Below, one piece after another: positions 19,439 to 32,500 of a DNA stretch of 64,000 nucleotides. Under the pieces are notes generated by a model, which did not search any database, was not told where the DNA came from, and saw nothing but the letters and a program-made list of their open reading frames with translations. The DNA is from Tigriopus japonicus (taxonomy: Eukaryota; Arthropoda; Copepoda; Harpacticoida; Harpacticidae), in NCBI GenBank assembly GCA_010645155.1, contig CM021312.1, positions 3,444,156 to 3,508,155 of the forward strand, written 5' to 3'. Within the stretch, counting starts at the first letter, position 1, and each line of letters starts with the position of its first letter. A program made the position numbers and the translations under genes.

Positions 19439-21684
19439 TTGTTACAATGGGGTTTTCTCGGCGATGTTTATATTTTTGAAATAAGTCGCCACTTGCTGAC
19501 TAGGTTGGTCAATTACAGCAAGCCACGTTGATTGGAAATAAATCCAAAACCCACCAAAACGAGGCAATCTTGCTCAAATTTGCCATCCCATATTATTTGT
19601 TGCCCTTGGCGATTGTTGAAGTAGAGCAATATTGACAAAGCTGTGCAAAAATTAGAAGATTTATGAAATCTATAGGTTATTTTGATAAGATCAAAATTTG
19701 GGTGACAAGCATGTAACGTGGTTGAATTTTCTAGATACAATCACAGATGGATTTATCAAATTGTTGGAGAGGCTTGAATAAAGGAGTACTTGACATTTGG
19801 AAAACTTTTGATGTAAGCATCACCATTGTGCAATATCTTTTTCTAGTTATTGTTTAACATTTGTTCACAGAGACAACTGAAAAACAAACAGGCTTGGCTT
19901 TAAAACAAACCATCAAAATCCAAAAGCGATGCAATGATGAGAGAACTACTTGCTCATGCTATAATTTTTTTACCTGTTTTTTTGGACTTCCTTTTTGCGG
20001 GTGAAGGAATCGGCACAGAAAAATCTTCTAGTTTTTGGGGGTCCGCATGGCCCTTCTTCCTCACCCAACTATACGAGTATTCAAGGCATGACAAATGATG
20101 CTGAGGTTATTAGAAATAATTGGATTGAAGAAATTAAATCACGGCAAGAAGAGTCGATCGAGCAAGAACACAAGAATTCAAGCCGAACTTCAAGGTGGCC
20201 AAAAATGTCAAAATGTATCCATTAGCTGGTATAGGCTAGCGTCCTCTTGATTGTTGCTTTGAAAGCCATCAAGCTAAGCAATTATTTGACCAATAAAGGA
20301 AGCACCTTGTTCCAATTAATGTGAGATCCTCACCAGAGGATGAATGTGTGGGGTCAATTGGAGGCAAGGCAACGAAATATCATTCAAGAGTAATGATGGG
20401 GAAGGGAGCCTGTCTGACCGAGATGTGAGACAACTAAACTTCACTAACAACCCAAGGATGGCCAAATGAACGGAGACCAATCGCCCGAGGCCGATTTTTG
20501 TGGGAGCAAATTAAAATGGAAATATTTGTTCAACCTAATGATGCTCCGAGCACTTTTTGCTCCCCACGTCTTTAGAACGAACCGTCCATCTCGTCTTGAG
20601 ATCTGATTAAGTCCAGAAAAGGCCGACGACTCTACACGATCAGCATAAACGTCTTCAGCTCGAATTGATTCTCATAATTCTGTCCTAGTGAATGCTTAAT
20701 GGACTTCCTGTTGACATTTCAACCACTCTCTGAGGTCTATGTTTGTTACCCGACGTGAGTAAAGTGCATCTATCCATCCCTTTCTGTATTCAAATTGCAC
20801 TATTCAAGTGCACGGTTGAAGCACGGCTTGAAGGACAACCAAAAAAACAGAAGTGGATGTCATGGGCGGAATCAAGATTGGTGTGTTAAGGGGTTTCACT
20901 GGAAAGGAAGTGAAATTATTGTAATGGCACAAAAGATTGACACAATGCAATGGCCCAAACAAACACTCATTTAAATCGACCTTGTACCGGTACTTGCGGA
21001 TTGCGAAACCGTCTTTGACCAAGTAAGCATCAGATTTGCTAACCAACAGGATGCCAAGATCTTTTTGTTGCGAAGTTTCTTCATTAGGTGCCAATTTAAG
21101 TGTCATTAGACCTAGATCAAATGATCCATAATGAATTTGACATAATGCATTATTTATTGTCAAACAGACTTGTGAAGTTATCAAAGATGAAGTCGTCTAA
21201 AAAAGAAGAAAATTCAGGGTGGACGTCCGCAGAGTTATTTCTACGGCTTTGAAGAATGCCCTGATGATATGATATAATTACCAACGGGAGATTCGATTTT
21301 ATTTCAGATGAAAAAGACCCTCTACTTGAGTAATCTGTTCGAAGGAGCGCGAATGTGTGTAGGTGTGATGCTGGAGTGGGTAGAATGAAGAATCTTAACT
21401 CTTCTGAGTGGTGGACTTGGTAAAGGAGGTTTTGTTTCACTTTCTTTGTCTCTGGTTGGCTTGGTTTGGACGAGCATTCCGTTTTTGCTTCAATTCTTGT
21501 CGAAATATTTAACCTTCGAGGAAGTCGAGCAAACGTAACATAGATGAATGGTCCTCAAAACGAAGAAGCCTTTTTATATCGAGCCTACGTGAATACGCTA
21601 TACAAACATTGTCCAAGTGACACACCATTTGTCAAATCTTCTTCGACTTGGACTTCTTCTCTTTCTTTGCCAACGCTGCTTTTG

Positions 21685-21703
21685 GTCGTCGTCGTCGTCG
21701 TCG
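21685..21703 (+). repeat. (GTC)n microsatellite
   Basis: Six GTC units in a row. Trinucleotide GTC/GAC and GTT runs recur through the window. Confidence 0.9.
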
Positions 21704-22289
21704 AACTTCCAATGGGTTCACCAGGGCATTAAACAATACTAGCAGATCCCATAGAATGTCATGAGCACACTACTACATAGGGGTGCTCTATGCTTTCAGG
21801 TTAATTCGACCTCGATGCTCGAAACCATGCCGAAACACAAACTTGAACTTTGATTAACAAACACTAAGCCTTAGTGGGATGAATGTGGACATTCGATTTT
21901 CTGGCTCATGAATTGAAAAGAGTCATTCTTTAGCGTAAAATTCATAGTTTATAACATACATGTCAACAACAAATATTCTTGTCTACAAGTGGTACGGTAG
22001 TATTTGTCAAGTCCATATGTAAGCCTTGGTTTGTGAATACGGCAAAATCATGCATTTTCGTGCAAGAAAGTCTTGGTCTCAACTAAATATTTGATAATCA
22101 ACAACAAATGAAAGCTCCTTTCCTTTCAAAAAGCCTTCAAAAGGCGGGTCCGAAGGAGGCCATTGGTGGACCCAGGAGCTAAGAGGAAAGTCTAAAATAG
22201 TGGACCCGAGGGCATCCATCCATAACCCCCTGTACTCGTGGGGCCCAGAGCTCTATGATAGTAGAAATGTGGGCCCTTGCACCTACTTA

Positions 22290-22369
22290 CCAGGATCTGT
22301 TTGAAGGGCCCCTGACGACACAAAGTCAAATTTGATGGGCCTTGACCCAAAAGTTGTTGCCTACCCCTG
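22290..22369 (-). mobile_element. Possible hAT element end, truncated
   Basis: Read on the minus strand the sequence starts CAGGGGTAGGCAACAACTTT, a terminus shared by many animal hAT elements, and continues through GGCCCATC-rich DNA. No matching opposite end with a duplication was found to the left, so the element is truncated or the match is fortuitous. Confidence 0.35.
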
Positions 22370-25300
22370 TTCTATGCAAAAGAAACATTGAGTCATTTCA
22401 ACAACATTTCTCACCGCCGGATTATCAAGAGAAATCCAATTTGATTTCGCAAAATGAATATCATTTTGAATTTATCTTTTGTAAAGGAGAAGTATTCGAG
22501 AGCTACCTTTAGGGCTACCTTAAACAATCGGCATTTCATCTTCAACCAAACCAAACATCAAATGAGAATTAAGCACATGGAAGCAGCCAAAGCACTCCAA
22601 CATCAATTTCTTAGCAAAATCATTCCCAAAGTACAAAGACAAGAACAATGATCTCCTACATAAACCTGCATCTTTCATACTTTTCTAATTTCTTATTTTC
22701 ATGTTGATATGCCTTCAAGGTATTGCGTCACTTGGGGGCTCCCTCAGGGGATTGAAACCCTAAATTTGAGTATCCTCGGTTTTTATCATCAAGTATTGAC
22801 ATCAAGTATCATCATGTTCCGACAGTGCAACCATTTTGATGACGGAGTGTTTAAATTGGTCGCTCGTGTTGAGAAACATAAGGGATTGGTAAGCAATGTT
22901 TATTTACTTAAACAAATGTTGAAATTAATCCTCCTCCCTTTTTTGAAAGATGCCCTTTGACTTTGTTTTCTGGAAGAAAAGGAGACTCATCTTCATGTGG
23001 CCATTCCGAGCTTGAATGTTGGGTCTCATTTGGGCACTCTACCTTATGAGGGCTCATACTCAAAGATGAACTGGAATTAGCGAACCCTGGGTTTATCTTT
23101 TGTGCCCTATACTTGACAAATGGGAGCTCGTCTTTTTATTGACACGAGGTCACACTTCAATATGGACATTCGGGGATTAGAGCTCTACTGTGCAATGGCG
23201 TAAATGCATTGCAGACTAGAGCAAAACTACATTCATACACATACATGTACTATGTACAATGGATATGAGCGTGTGTGCTTGGGCTTTTGGTCCAAATTCC
23301 TGCTCTAGTAGATGTAGTACCACTACTAGTGAATACACACTTTCATGGCTCTACCACCACCATTCACATAAAAGCCACGCTCAAGTATAGCCCACAATAG
23401 GCGTCCTCAAAAAACCAAATGCTCAACATTTTATTACATTGAGTTCAAAGTGCACCATGCTCCACTCTCTCGCCCTCTCTCAAGAATTCTGAATCGATTC
23501 CTTCAATCTGGAAATCGCCGGACAATTGACTGCTCTTCAAGATCAGGATCCGCCTCCCAGTCATATTTCACCTAGCGTTGGATCCACAGAGACGGGTAAA
23601 CACTTGCCTTTGGTGACCTAATCTCAATAAATAATCAATTAATGGCACAAGCAATCTGCCTTGGGAAGCTCAACCTTGGAGAAACGCCCCTCGCCCACAA
23701 TGTTGTTGTTCTAGATTCAGGCGCGCAGCTAGATTCGAGAACAGGGTGGCGCTCAAAGGCCAGGATTGTGTATTTTCACACCCAAATATGAGTCCGAGTT
23801 CATTGAGACATGCATGGAAGAGAGTCGAGCACTGATTAATGGTCGCTAATTGCAGGGGACTCGCTCTCTCTTATGAGCCGAGAACTATTTCATCCGCTCA
23901 TTTTCACCTTTGATATTCGCGCCCACAAATCGAATTGAGCCCCGCCGCCCTCTTTCTCTTTCCCTGTCTTGGTCAGTGAACTCTCCCCAAGAAATTATGA
24001 TGGAAAAATGTGCGATTTTTAAAAGAATGTTTCCTGTCCGAATACTTTGAAGACGGCTCGAAATGGCGAATGTTATTTCAAAGTGACCAATGGTGAACAG
24101 AGTCTCTTTGTACGAAATGTGAGCGTGAAGGATTATGCGAGGCTAAAAGAGGACCAAGCAATACAAATGTGGATTGTTAGGCGCGTTTTTGTTGGAAGCC
24201 TCTTGATCTTGTTGTTAATGATGACACTTCAGAATATTCTTTTGGGGGACTTGCCGTGAGCGGTGGAAATTGCTTTTCAAGCCTTTTTTCAGATCTAGAA
24301 CACTTTAATGGTGGCTGGCAGTTCTTGAATGGAACATGACATGGTTTGTTTGTTTAATCACTTGGAAGAAGAGAGCGAGAGAGTGAGTGAGTGAGAGAGA
24401 TCGAGGCTCAAAGAAGAACCAATTGTTACGAAGGCCTCAACCACTTCCATTAAAACCAAGTCGGTTGACCAACGTCAACTAAGTGGTTCGTACACAACCA
24501 ACGTCCACCTTATCATTTATTTCGAGGTGATCCCGCCAGACCAACTAACTCACTTTAGGGAAATGTGGACAGACTGAATGACTGACTGACTGACTGTGCC
24601 TGAATTTGAATAGGCTCAAGGTATGTGGTGCTCCACAAAAGGTCAGAGTCGTGCTCTTGTTATTTGTTTTTCCCCAGCAATCTTTCTTATCTGGAAGAAA
24701 TTTATTGCTCTAGATCTTGTCTTTGGTGGAGAAATTAGCGAGGCTCTGGAGCATCATCACCTCTCTCTCAACAAGCTCCATCTCGTGAGAGCCATGCCAA
24801 CGTGGATATTCTTAGTCAGTCTGTCTTTGGATTTCCCATAAGTGCTTTCCTGCCACGCCAAAAGAGTCTACTTTCGTTACGCATCTCTCGTTTACAACAA
24901 ATTTTGGCCCCAAACCACTCAAATGGGCTAGATTTTGGTCGCCAATTTACCTTTTCGAGCTCACAGGTCGTTTGGATTCGAATGTGAAGGGAATGTGAGC
25001 TTTGCTCGAGTTTCTCAGCACGATGGGTCATATTCAGGCGAGGTTTATTGGAAAGACACGACTTGCAACTTGCCCTCTAAACTTCAACCACTACTCTAGT
25101 CTCTTCTTAGTACATACATACCTGGCTGCCATCTCCACAACAACAACGGCAACAACAACAACCATAACTGCAACAACGCCCATTCACGGGGGACCTTTCG
25201 ACTCGACGATCCACATTCCTGACTTCATTGTCTCCCCAAAATTAGCCCCAATCTTAATGAGCCCCCAGTTGTGGGGCTAGAAAGAGCAAGAAAATGGCAA

Positions 25301-25560
25301 ACTGCGAAAATTATGCCGACTCAGAGCTTTCCAGTTCTTCATACACCATGATCGATAAATGCGCATTTTTTTAAGAATTAGATTGTGGAATTTTGAGGGG
25401 ATGTTTATGATTTCTAAAATTGGCAAAGAAAAACATGCTGATTTAAAAGTAGCTAAAGGTCTTTAGAGATGTGTCGAATACTTAGTATTGGCAACTCCAA
25501 AATATATGGTCATGAGCCCTGGTCAGTGCAAAATATCAGATATTTCTCTTCTGAAAGTTG
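22370..25560. other. Stretch without a supported gene
   Basis: The stretch holds GTGA/GACT short repeats (24385-24410, 24578-24596) and a CAA/CGG/CAA-rich tract at 25138-25178. A plus frame at 24047-24259 starts with TTG and has a hydrophobic end but no recognisable family. Nothing else is supported. Confidence 0.4.
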
Positions 25561-25599
25561 ATCATCAGGGAGAAAAATAATAACGATAGAAACAGAGGG

Positions 25600-25760
25600 C
25601 GACATGTTGGTGATTTAATAATAATAATGTTTATTGCGAGAATCATCGTCTCATTGGATATATATTATATGTACAACTTTTATAAAGATATCTATATATG
25701 TATTGGAGTCGAGGGGGCCCATTGTGGGTTCAGGAGGCAAGGGTTCATTTAAGGAACACT
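25600..25760 (-). mobile_element. Possible retroposon 3' end
   Basis: On the minus strand, a TA-rich tail leads to AATAAA (complement of 25630-25635) followed by an ATT run (25616-25628). This resembles the simple-repeat tail of a LINE or SINE. Upstream minus-strand frames carry no reverse-transcriptase motif that I can recognise, so the assignment is weak. Confidence 0.25.
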
Positions 25761-25989
25761 TCCTCCCCTCCTAAGGGATGGAGGATTTTTCAGGGGTACA
25801 TACAGCCCTCTGATTCTAAGGCTTATTGGCGGATGCGTGGCCTTTGCAATCCAAAAAGGACTTACACGAATCAGTGATTCGTAGCCAGATGCCCTTCATA
25901 CCAGGGCAGGGCTAGACAAATTGCAAATGATTTCAAGATCAACCTCTGTCTTCAAGGATTGAATTGAACCAACCCTGAAAGTGAGTCCT

Positions 25990-26290
25990 ATATACTGATG
26001 GGTTTCGAGTTGGATTTTTGGCCGAGTTTTGCCACTTTGGATTTTAAGGTCAAAAAGTTGACCCCCAACTAATCTTCTCAACTAGAGACATCATAAAATA
26101 TGGCAGCACTGCCAACTCGAAATCCAAAAGTATAGCTACTGATGGAACTCGAAATCGAACTAGTTCGAGTGTTGCCAAATTGGTCCCTGTTTAGGTCTTT
26201 TTGAAAACGTTCAATACAACCTGCCCTAATCAACAATGATAAACTTCCGAGTAAAAAATGGCAGCACTCCCGGTTCGAAACCCATCACTA
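25990..26290. repeat. Cluster of degenerate TCGAAACCCATCA-type repeats
   Basis: CTGATGGGTTTCGAGTTGG (from 25995) is the inverted form of the segments GCCAACTCGAAATCC (26111-26125) and GGTTCGAAACCCATCAC (26272-26288). ATGGCAGCACT precedes both of the latter. A further CTACTGATGGAACTCGAAATCGAAC lies at 26136-26160. The pieces look like remnants of one or two copies of a palindromic element. The stretch at 16230-16260 carries a similar motif. Confidence 0.5.
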
Positions 26291-26350
26291 GTCCTATTGA
26301 GTCCTTCAAGCGCAACCAGTGAAATGGAAATCGCGTGCAACCTTTGAGCT

Positions 26351-26502
26351 TTGATGCACAAAATATCTGTTCTAATGTGTCCAATATACCTTTAGAAGCT
26401 CGAAAATGGGTCACATGTTTGTGTCAGGGCGCAATTTCTGGAGCTGTATTAATAAGGTGACCTCCCAGTCTTATGTACTGTGACCTCCCAGTCAGCTGCT
26501 CC
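26351..26502 (+). repeat. Interspersed repeat copy 2 (shared with 19288-19438)
   Basis: It is collinear with the copy at 19.3 kb. Here the segment GTGACCTCCCAGTC is duplicated in tandem (26457-26470 and 26480-26493), a local expansion not present in copy 1. Confidence 0.65.
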
Positions 26503-29500
26503 TTAAAGGACCCAATATGACTTTGGCCAGAAACAAGTTTATTCTCAGTGACAAGGCTTGAGGAAGAGAGCTTATTGATTGTTGATTACAAAAGAGTGGT
26601 CCAGCTAGTCAACTTCAAAAGTGGCTAACAATACGATAGGCGGGACTGGCCTAATATTTCGTATCTATGAATATATCTGGTCTATTCATGTCCGGTACCA
26701 GATATGTTCTCCGTCTTTGGGTGTGGGCTAGCTGCTAACATTGTCCTTGAAAAAGTTCTCGTGGGTGTTTTTAGGGGAAAATGAGCCGGCAACGATACTT
26801 TTTCCACTTTAAAAAATTGCAAAGTTCTTTAATCAAGTTTTAAACCTAAAAGACAGCTTTGGGTTTTTATACATCCCTTGCAGCTAATGATGTTTCAAGG
26901 CAATGTAAGTGTCTGAAGTCATATCTAGAGCACTATGATAAATAACGTTCTGGTCATAACTAGTTTGATGTTTTTGAAGGAAATCGAAAAGATACTCGAA
27001 CCCTGTACTTTGTGGGCAAAAAAAGACAAAAGGGGCAGAGGCATTCTTTCTTAATGTGTTTAACTAAAAAAATACCTTCCTCCCAAGCCCTTAAATTGTG
27101 CCCTTGAATTCAGGAGTTGCTCATACAAGAGGTCATGAATCCTGACAGCGAGGCGGCCATTATTACTAAATACATGTACAACACCTCGACCATGTTTCCC
27201 GGGTGGATTGTGTGTACTAGTTATGGATGAAGGAGTTAATATTTCTCCATCACCTCTTGCGCACTACGACAAATAGGAAGCGATCTGTCTCACAGTGGGA
27301 TGGGATCACTGGAACGAAGCCACCCGAATACCAGCCACATGTGAACCTATTGGATAGATACATATGTAGTGTATACAGATACCTTGGCACAAATCGGCTT
27401 CAAGAGCAAGCAGATCCTTGGTTGAACTGAATCGACGTGGCCCATCTTCGGACACTTTCCTTGTGGTACACCTTCATGTAGCTGGTCTGGGTTTGGGTGT
27501 GCGTCAAGGCTTGTCCAATGGGTTGGCTCCACCTCATTTATGGGTAATGAAGCCTAATTCACCCAAATGAGGCTGATTTATCAAAGAATGCAAAATCCGT
27601 GATCTAATTAGGAGAGACACCGGCGGCAGCAGCGGCGGCCAACCGTCGGCAAAGGCCAATGAAGTTCGGTCGGTATTCATTCCATTCGATCGGCCGAGGT
27701 GTGGAGAATATTGCATGAAGCACTATTGACATTGATAAATCTGATTGTTCAACCTGAACCAATCTCGACCAAATTGGAAGCAGGATCCATATTTGATCTC
27801 AAAAACAGCTGGTCGAGATACGGAAAATCACATCCCGTGTGGAGCACTCTTTGAATTCAAACGGAACCTAAAGGTCTGCTTGCCCTAAATTCATCATCTC
27901 AGCAAAAATCTGATTTGATGTTATACTCAAAATTTTGAATCCCCCCAAAAAAAATTTTTGGCGTAAGCACTACCTATCAGTTGGAAACAAAGACAGTTAG
28001 AATATTCGTCGCTTGATCGGAGAGTGCAAGGTGCGATGGATTTGAGGGTGCTGATCCATGCAGTTCAAATTGAAAGATCATTTTTGAAACGGTTTTTAGC
28101 GTAATCATGACACATGACTGTCGGGGCTGAAAAGGTGATAAGTCAATTCGGATAAAAGACGAGCCGCCCAATTCACGCCAATCTCGTCCACCCAAAGTGC
28201 TCCTTCTTCATACACCATGCACAGTGGTATGGATATCCAAACTCAATCCAACACCACCCCACAAACTCTAAACTAATTCTTTAACTGTACCTTACTCGAT
28301 CGGCATTTCCCACACAACCCGAACTTTGTAAATGATGGTCCTAACGAGTTGACTCATAAAGTCGAGTCTGAATTAAACTGAAGTCGACTTAGCTTGCTTG
28401 CTTTTTTGTGTGCGCGCCTGTTGTCTGTTGCCAGTAACTCAACCTGGAATATCAACTCTGATTCATGGCGCAGACATGACACAGCACTGTCTCGAATAAA
28501 GCCAAATTCTTTTGCATTCAGTTTTGGACGTTTACGTTTAATAACGTCGAGTTGGAATGGTTCGTTTTTTCTTGCCAGTGGAACATGGTTTCGGAACTTC
28601 CACGAGAATAAGTGCAGCGTTGGATAGTGTTCAACTGTTCATACATAACTGACTCCTTGATGGCAAAAGAATCATCCCTGCAAAATGTGATTATATCCTG
28701 GGTGACAGAGGCAAGATTTATTACCTGAAATTCAAAGCCAAAAAAACTTGGAGCCACTGCGTACGCTACCAACAACAGCCCAATGGATTTGGTTCTACCG
28801 CAAGATTCAATGCACACTGAGTAAGTAACTAAATCAAGCCAGATTGGTACTCGTTCCACGTGATTGTGATCGGTTAATATCACACCCTAGTTCCAATTCT
28901 GCCAGCATTCATACTTTTCAGAGGTTTCCTCAAGGTCAGATATGGTTGGTTGTCGTTTCGAAATAATACGGAGGGATCAGATGGTAATGTGTTTGAATGC
29001 TCAATTTCATATCAACGGCATCTTCCATCCCAGAGATAAACACATTGACCTGAAAGTTTTGGGTGGACAAACACTTTTTTATTCGCTGACAATGGTTTTG
29101 AGTTCTTGTAGTGGTGACAAGCTCACAATAGCCCGATGCTCATCGGTGATAAACCACCATAAACCTGTAACCATATTTCCTCAATGGTTCTTGGGTCAAA
29201 ATGGAGAATGCCAACAATAGTGCTCCAAGAGCTGTGTAATAAAAATGGCATCTTGAACTATCCAGCTACCGCCTGAAATTAGAGATAATGCACTAGAAAC
29301 GGAACGCCTTATTCATAAAACTTTCTTTCTTTGCTTCTATTTGTCTATCTTTCTCTTCTGTCTGTCTCTGCAGAGGCTCATTCCAATGGGTTGTTCGCTT
29401 GTCATATCCCCCGACTTGTTTCTTCCATTAGAATAAGGTCGAAAGAAAATGGTATGTTTACATCACCCTGTTATTTTAGATGTTTTACTCAGGAAAACTG

Positions 29501-32500
29501 GAATATTGAGTACCGTTTTTACCGGCTCATTTTAGCAATGAATGAAAATATTATTATATCTACACCATATAACTATCTATAAAATCATTTTTAGTTCAAA
29601 CCGTGTGCAATGGTTTTGGATCTGTTATGTGTGTACATATTGCTGTGTGGATCGTTCGTTTTCTTCAGTGAGCGAACACTATATTGTGAGCTATCCATCC
29701 AGTCCCAAAATCGACAAGCCACAGTAACGATCCCTCTAACATACCAAAAGTGAATAAAGGGCAGGTCATAATTTCTCGTCCCGTTCTCATTGAGAAATTT
29801 TATTCCCATTCCTGGTCCATATATTTCGTCACCCCATTGTGTGAGATGAGCTGAAGAGAGACTCAAGCAGAACAGAAATCAGTGCGTGAGCGAGCGAGTA
29901 AATGACTGTCAACCAACTTCAAGGGACTCGGAGGGCTTTTGGGCCATCACTTGGGGGAGCTCGAGACCCATAAAAGTAGTAGTAGTGTCAGAGGTTGTCA
30001 GCAAATCAAAACGACTCACACTACTTGAGTGCCAAACCATCATTTTGACGCCATAACACTGTCCAAACACAAAGCCGATGATGCTGGGGGGACCAAGAGA
30101 GTGTGGTCGTTACCGTTATCACCTTTTCAAGAACAGATTATTCAATACCCTTTTCCTTCATATTCATGGCAGGCTATTAAGAGAAACTCACAGAGATATT
30201 TTTCTCCATACTTTTTAGTTTCACAATTGAAAACCTTCCGCATTCCACCATTCGACATATGTCCAATTGGCAGACGGGCAGGACATTTGTGGTTGCACGA
30301 CTACAATGAAGCACGGTTGGATTTGCTGAATCGAGTAAAAGTTCGATGCCATACGTGGCCTCTAAACTATCTGGACCACAGGTCTTGTCACCTTGTTCTG
30401 ATTGGGCGATGATATGTCGCTCCACGGTTCATTAATCCCTCTAGTGCCATTATTTCCAGGAATGTCTGTATGGTATGTTTATGACTTTAGCTATTTCATG
30501 AGGAGCATTTCATACATCCAGTCCATGGAAAAACCATTTAATTTTCTAGTTTCACCACTCCACTCCATGTTCCCCTTTTCTCTTTAGGAGTCTCACCAGT
30601 CTCACCGTGTTACCACCTTAGATCCTTGGAGAACGCCATTGTTGTCGTTGTTGCTCATGGTAGTGCTTCCAATGTACAGATGATTTTGAGTTGTGTAATG
30701 TGGGCCATAAAAATCTCACCCCATTGAAAAGGGAACAACAAGACCGCCAAAATATTGTGATAGGTTTATGAGCTGTAGGGGGAAAGCCATTTGCTCTGTT
30801 GGCACTGTCGTCTACGGTAGGTCTTGTTCAGGGTGGCGACGATAATTCCAGAAGTATCTAGCATCCCTCAACCAAGGTTCACTATGACATGACCAAGGCG
30901 GCCCTGAGCCGAAAATACCCACTAACTTAGTCTGCTATTTAATGTGTTCACTCAGGGGTCGCGAGAACATGCCTCATTGACTTTCATATGGGCTCCGAAT
31001 CGTCTTTTGATATGTGTCCAAACACTGTCAAAATTGTACCCATATAAATCTGTCGAAAAAGAGAGCAGCAGTTGGGCAACTCAACCAGTTCGGAAATCCT
31101 CGGCGTTCAAATCTCTTTTCAAGCGATTTTTTTAACGCATCACTGTTTTTAAAGATACTCATGAGACCTTTTTTGCCCCTGGGATGCAGTTCAGCACAAG
31201 TGAGAACAATTTTGGGACAGCTGCGCACGTTTTGGTCCAGTTTGGGGAGGACATGTGTAATATATCACCTCTCCAACTGCCGTGCCCCAATCGCTCTTTG
31301 AACGGGAGTAATTTTCATCGCCTCGTCCTCATCCATAACTTCTGTTCAAGTGGGTTTGATAGCCCATGCGGACATTCTACAATACTGGATTGCTACGTAC
31401 GTACGTATGCACGTATGTACTGTGCCCATATCAAATCACATTGAGCTTTATTTGAACGGATAGGGCTCAAATGAGTCTGACCTCTCTTTGGTCACGTTTG
31501 TCTTGAGTGCAAAATTCAGTGCCATTGACACACCCATCCATTGCGTTGATATGGCACTCGGGTGTGGGATAAACAAACATGCTTGGCACTCTTGGGGTCG
31601 GTGTGAAAATTCCAAATCCAAGGTTTGCTCACCTTTCCGGGCACTCCGATATTGAATGATTGCTCGTCATGGCGTCTTGTTCTAATCAATAACTTGGCTG
31701 GAGGATCTCTCCCAAGATCCCGAAGAAGACCACCCTCATTGATGACATGATCTATCACTTGGCCAGCCTCGAAAAACAAACAAGGCTTCCAACACTGTTA
31801 AATACGCCAAGTCGTACGTACGGATATCCCGCGCTCCACGGCCAATTGGCCAGGACTAATTAATTATCTCTTTTGGGGGCTTTTCAAGCAGTGGCTCGAA
31901 ATGATATCTCCGATCGGTCATTGGGGGGCATTGGAAGCGAATCCTGATCAAAAATTCAAGACCGAAGCCATCATTTACGGATTGCTTGAACACAATCCAA
32001 ATGCGGGAAATGATCAATCTCATCTTTTTCCCAAGCATCTCCAGCGTTATTGATCTGCTGTGTGTATTAAATATGATCCGACTCGGACTCGCTCTTGTTG
32101 ACATGACTCGGAATTAGGAGAGCCTCCTCCTCATCTTCAAGTCCACGGAAGATCAGCCCATTGGTCGTTCAAAGGTCATCAATTTGCAGATTTGAAGAGT
32201 CCACTCACATATCGGCTCAAGTCATTTGAGAATTTCGAATGGGGGGCTTCCCACACTCTGGTAAGTCATATCGTGTAAGAGTCGGGTCAGTTATTACTTT
32301 AGAGTTGGTTTTGTTCCCCGATCATTTAACAAGCTCATGAAAGCGTGAATTGATTGGGCATTTCTTTTGAATGGTGGTCTTAGTTAGCCGTTACGGGCTT
32401 GTATCGTTTCCAATGTTTACTTTACATTTGTACTCGTAGTTGTTTAACATTGAAATACCCATGGCGGAGATTGGTGCTATCTTTAAATGTGATAAACACG

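Larger units (their letters stand above)
18630..22289. other. Long stretch without a supported gene
   Basis: No convincing exon is seen. The longest frame (minus, 20804-21184, 126 codons) has no recognised motif. The stretch contains one copy of an interspersed repeat (19288-19438) and a short GTC repeat (21685-21703). The left 18630-18890 continues unique DNA. Confidence 0.4.

Noticed and set aside
20804..21184. 126-codon minus-strand frame as a LINE reverse-transcriptase piece because of the KDLGILL string
   Set aside because: The rest of the reverse-transcriptase block (P.LEY...W, FTR.I.G) is absent; a single short string is not enough.
21780..22377. A complete hAT element ending at 22369 with CTCTATGC/TTCTATGC as duplication
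   Set aside because: The supposed left end does not start with the complementary CAGGGGTAGGC terminus, so the near-match of the flanks is probably chance.
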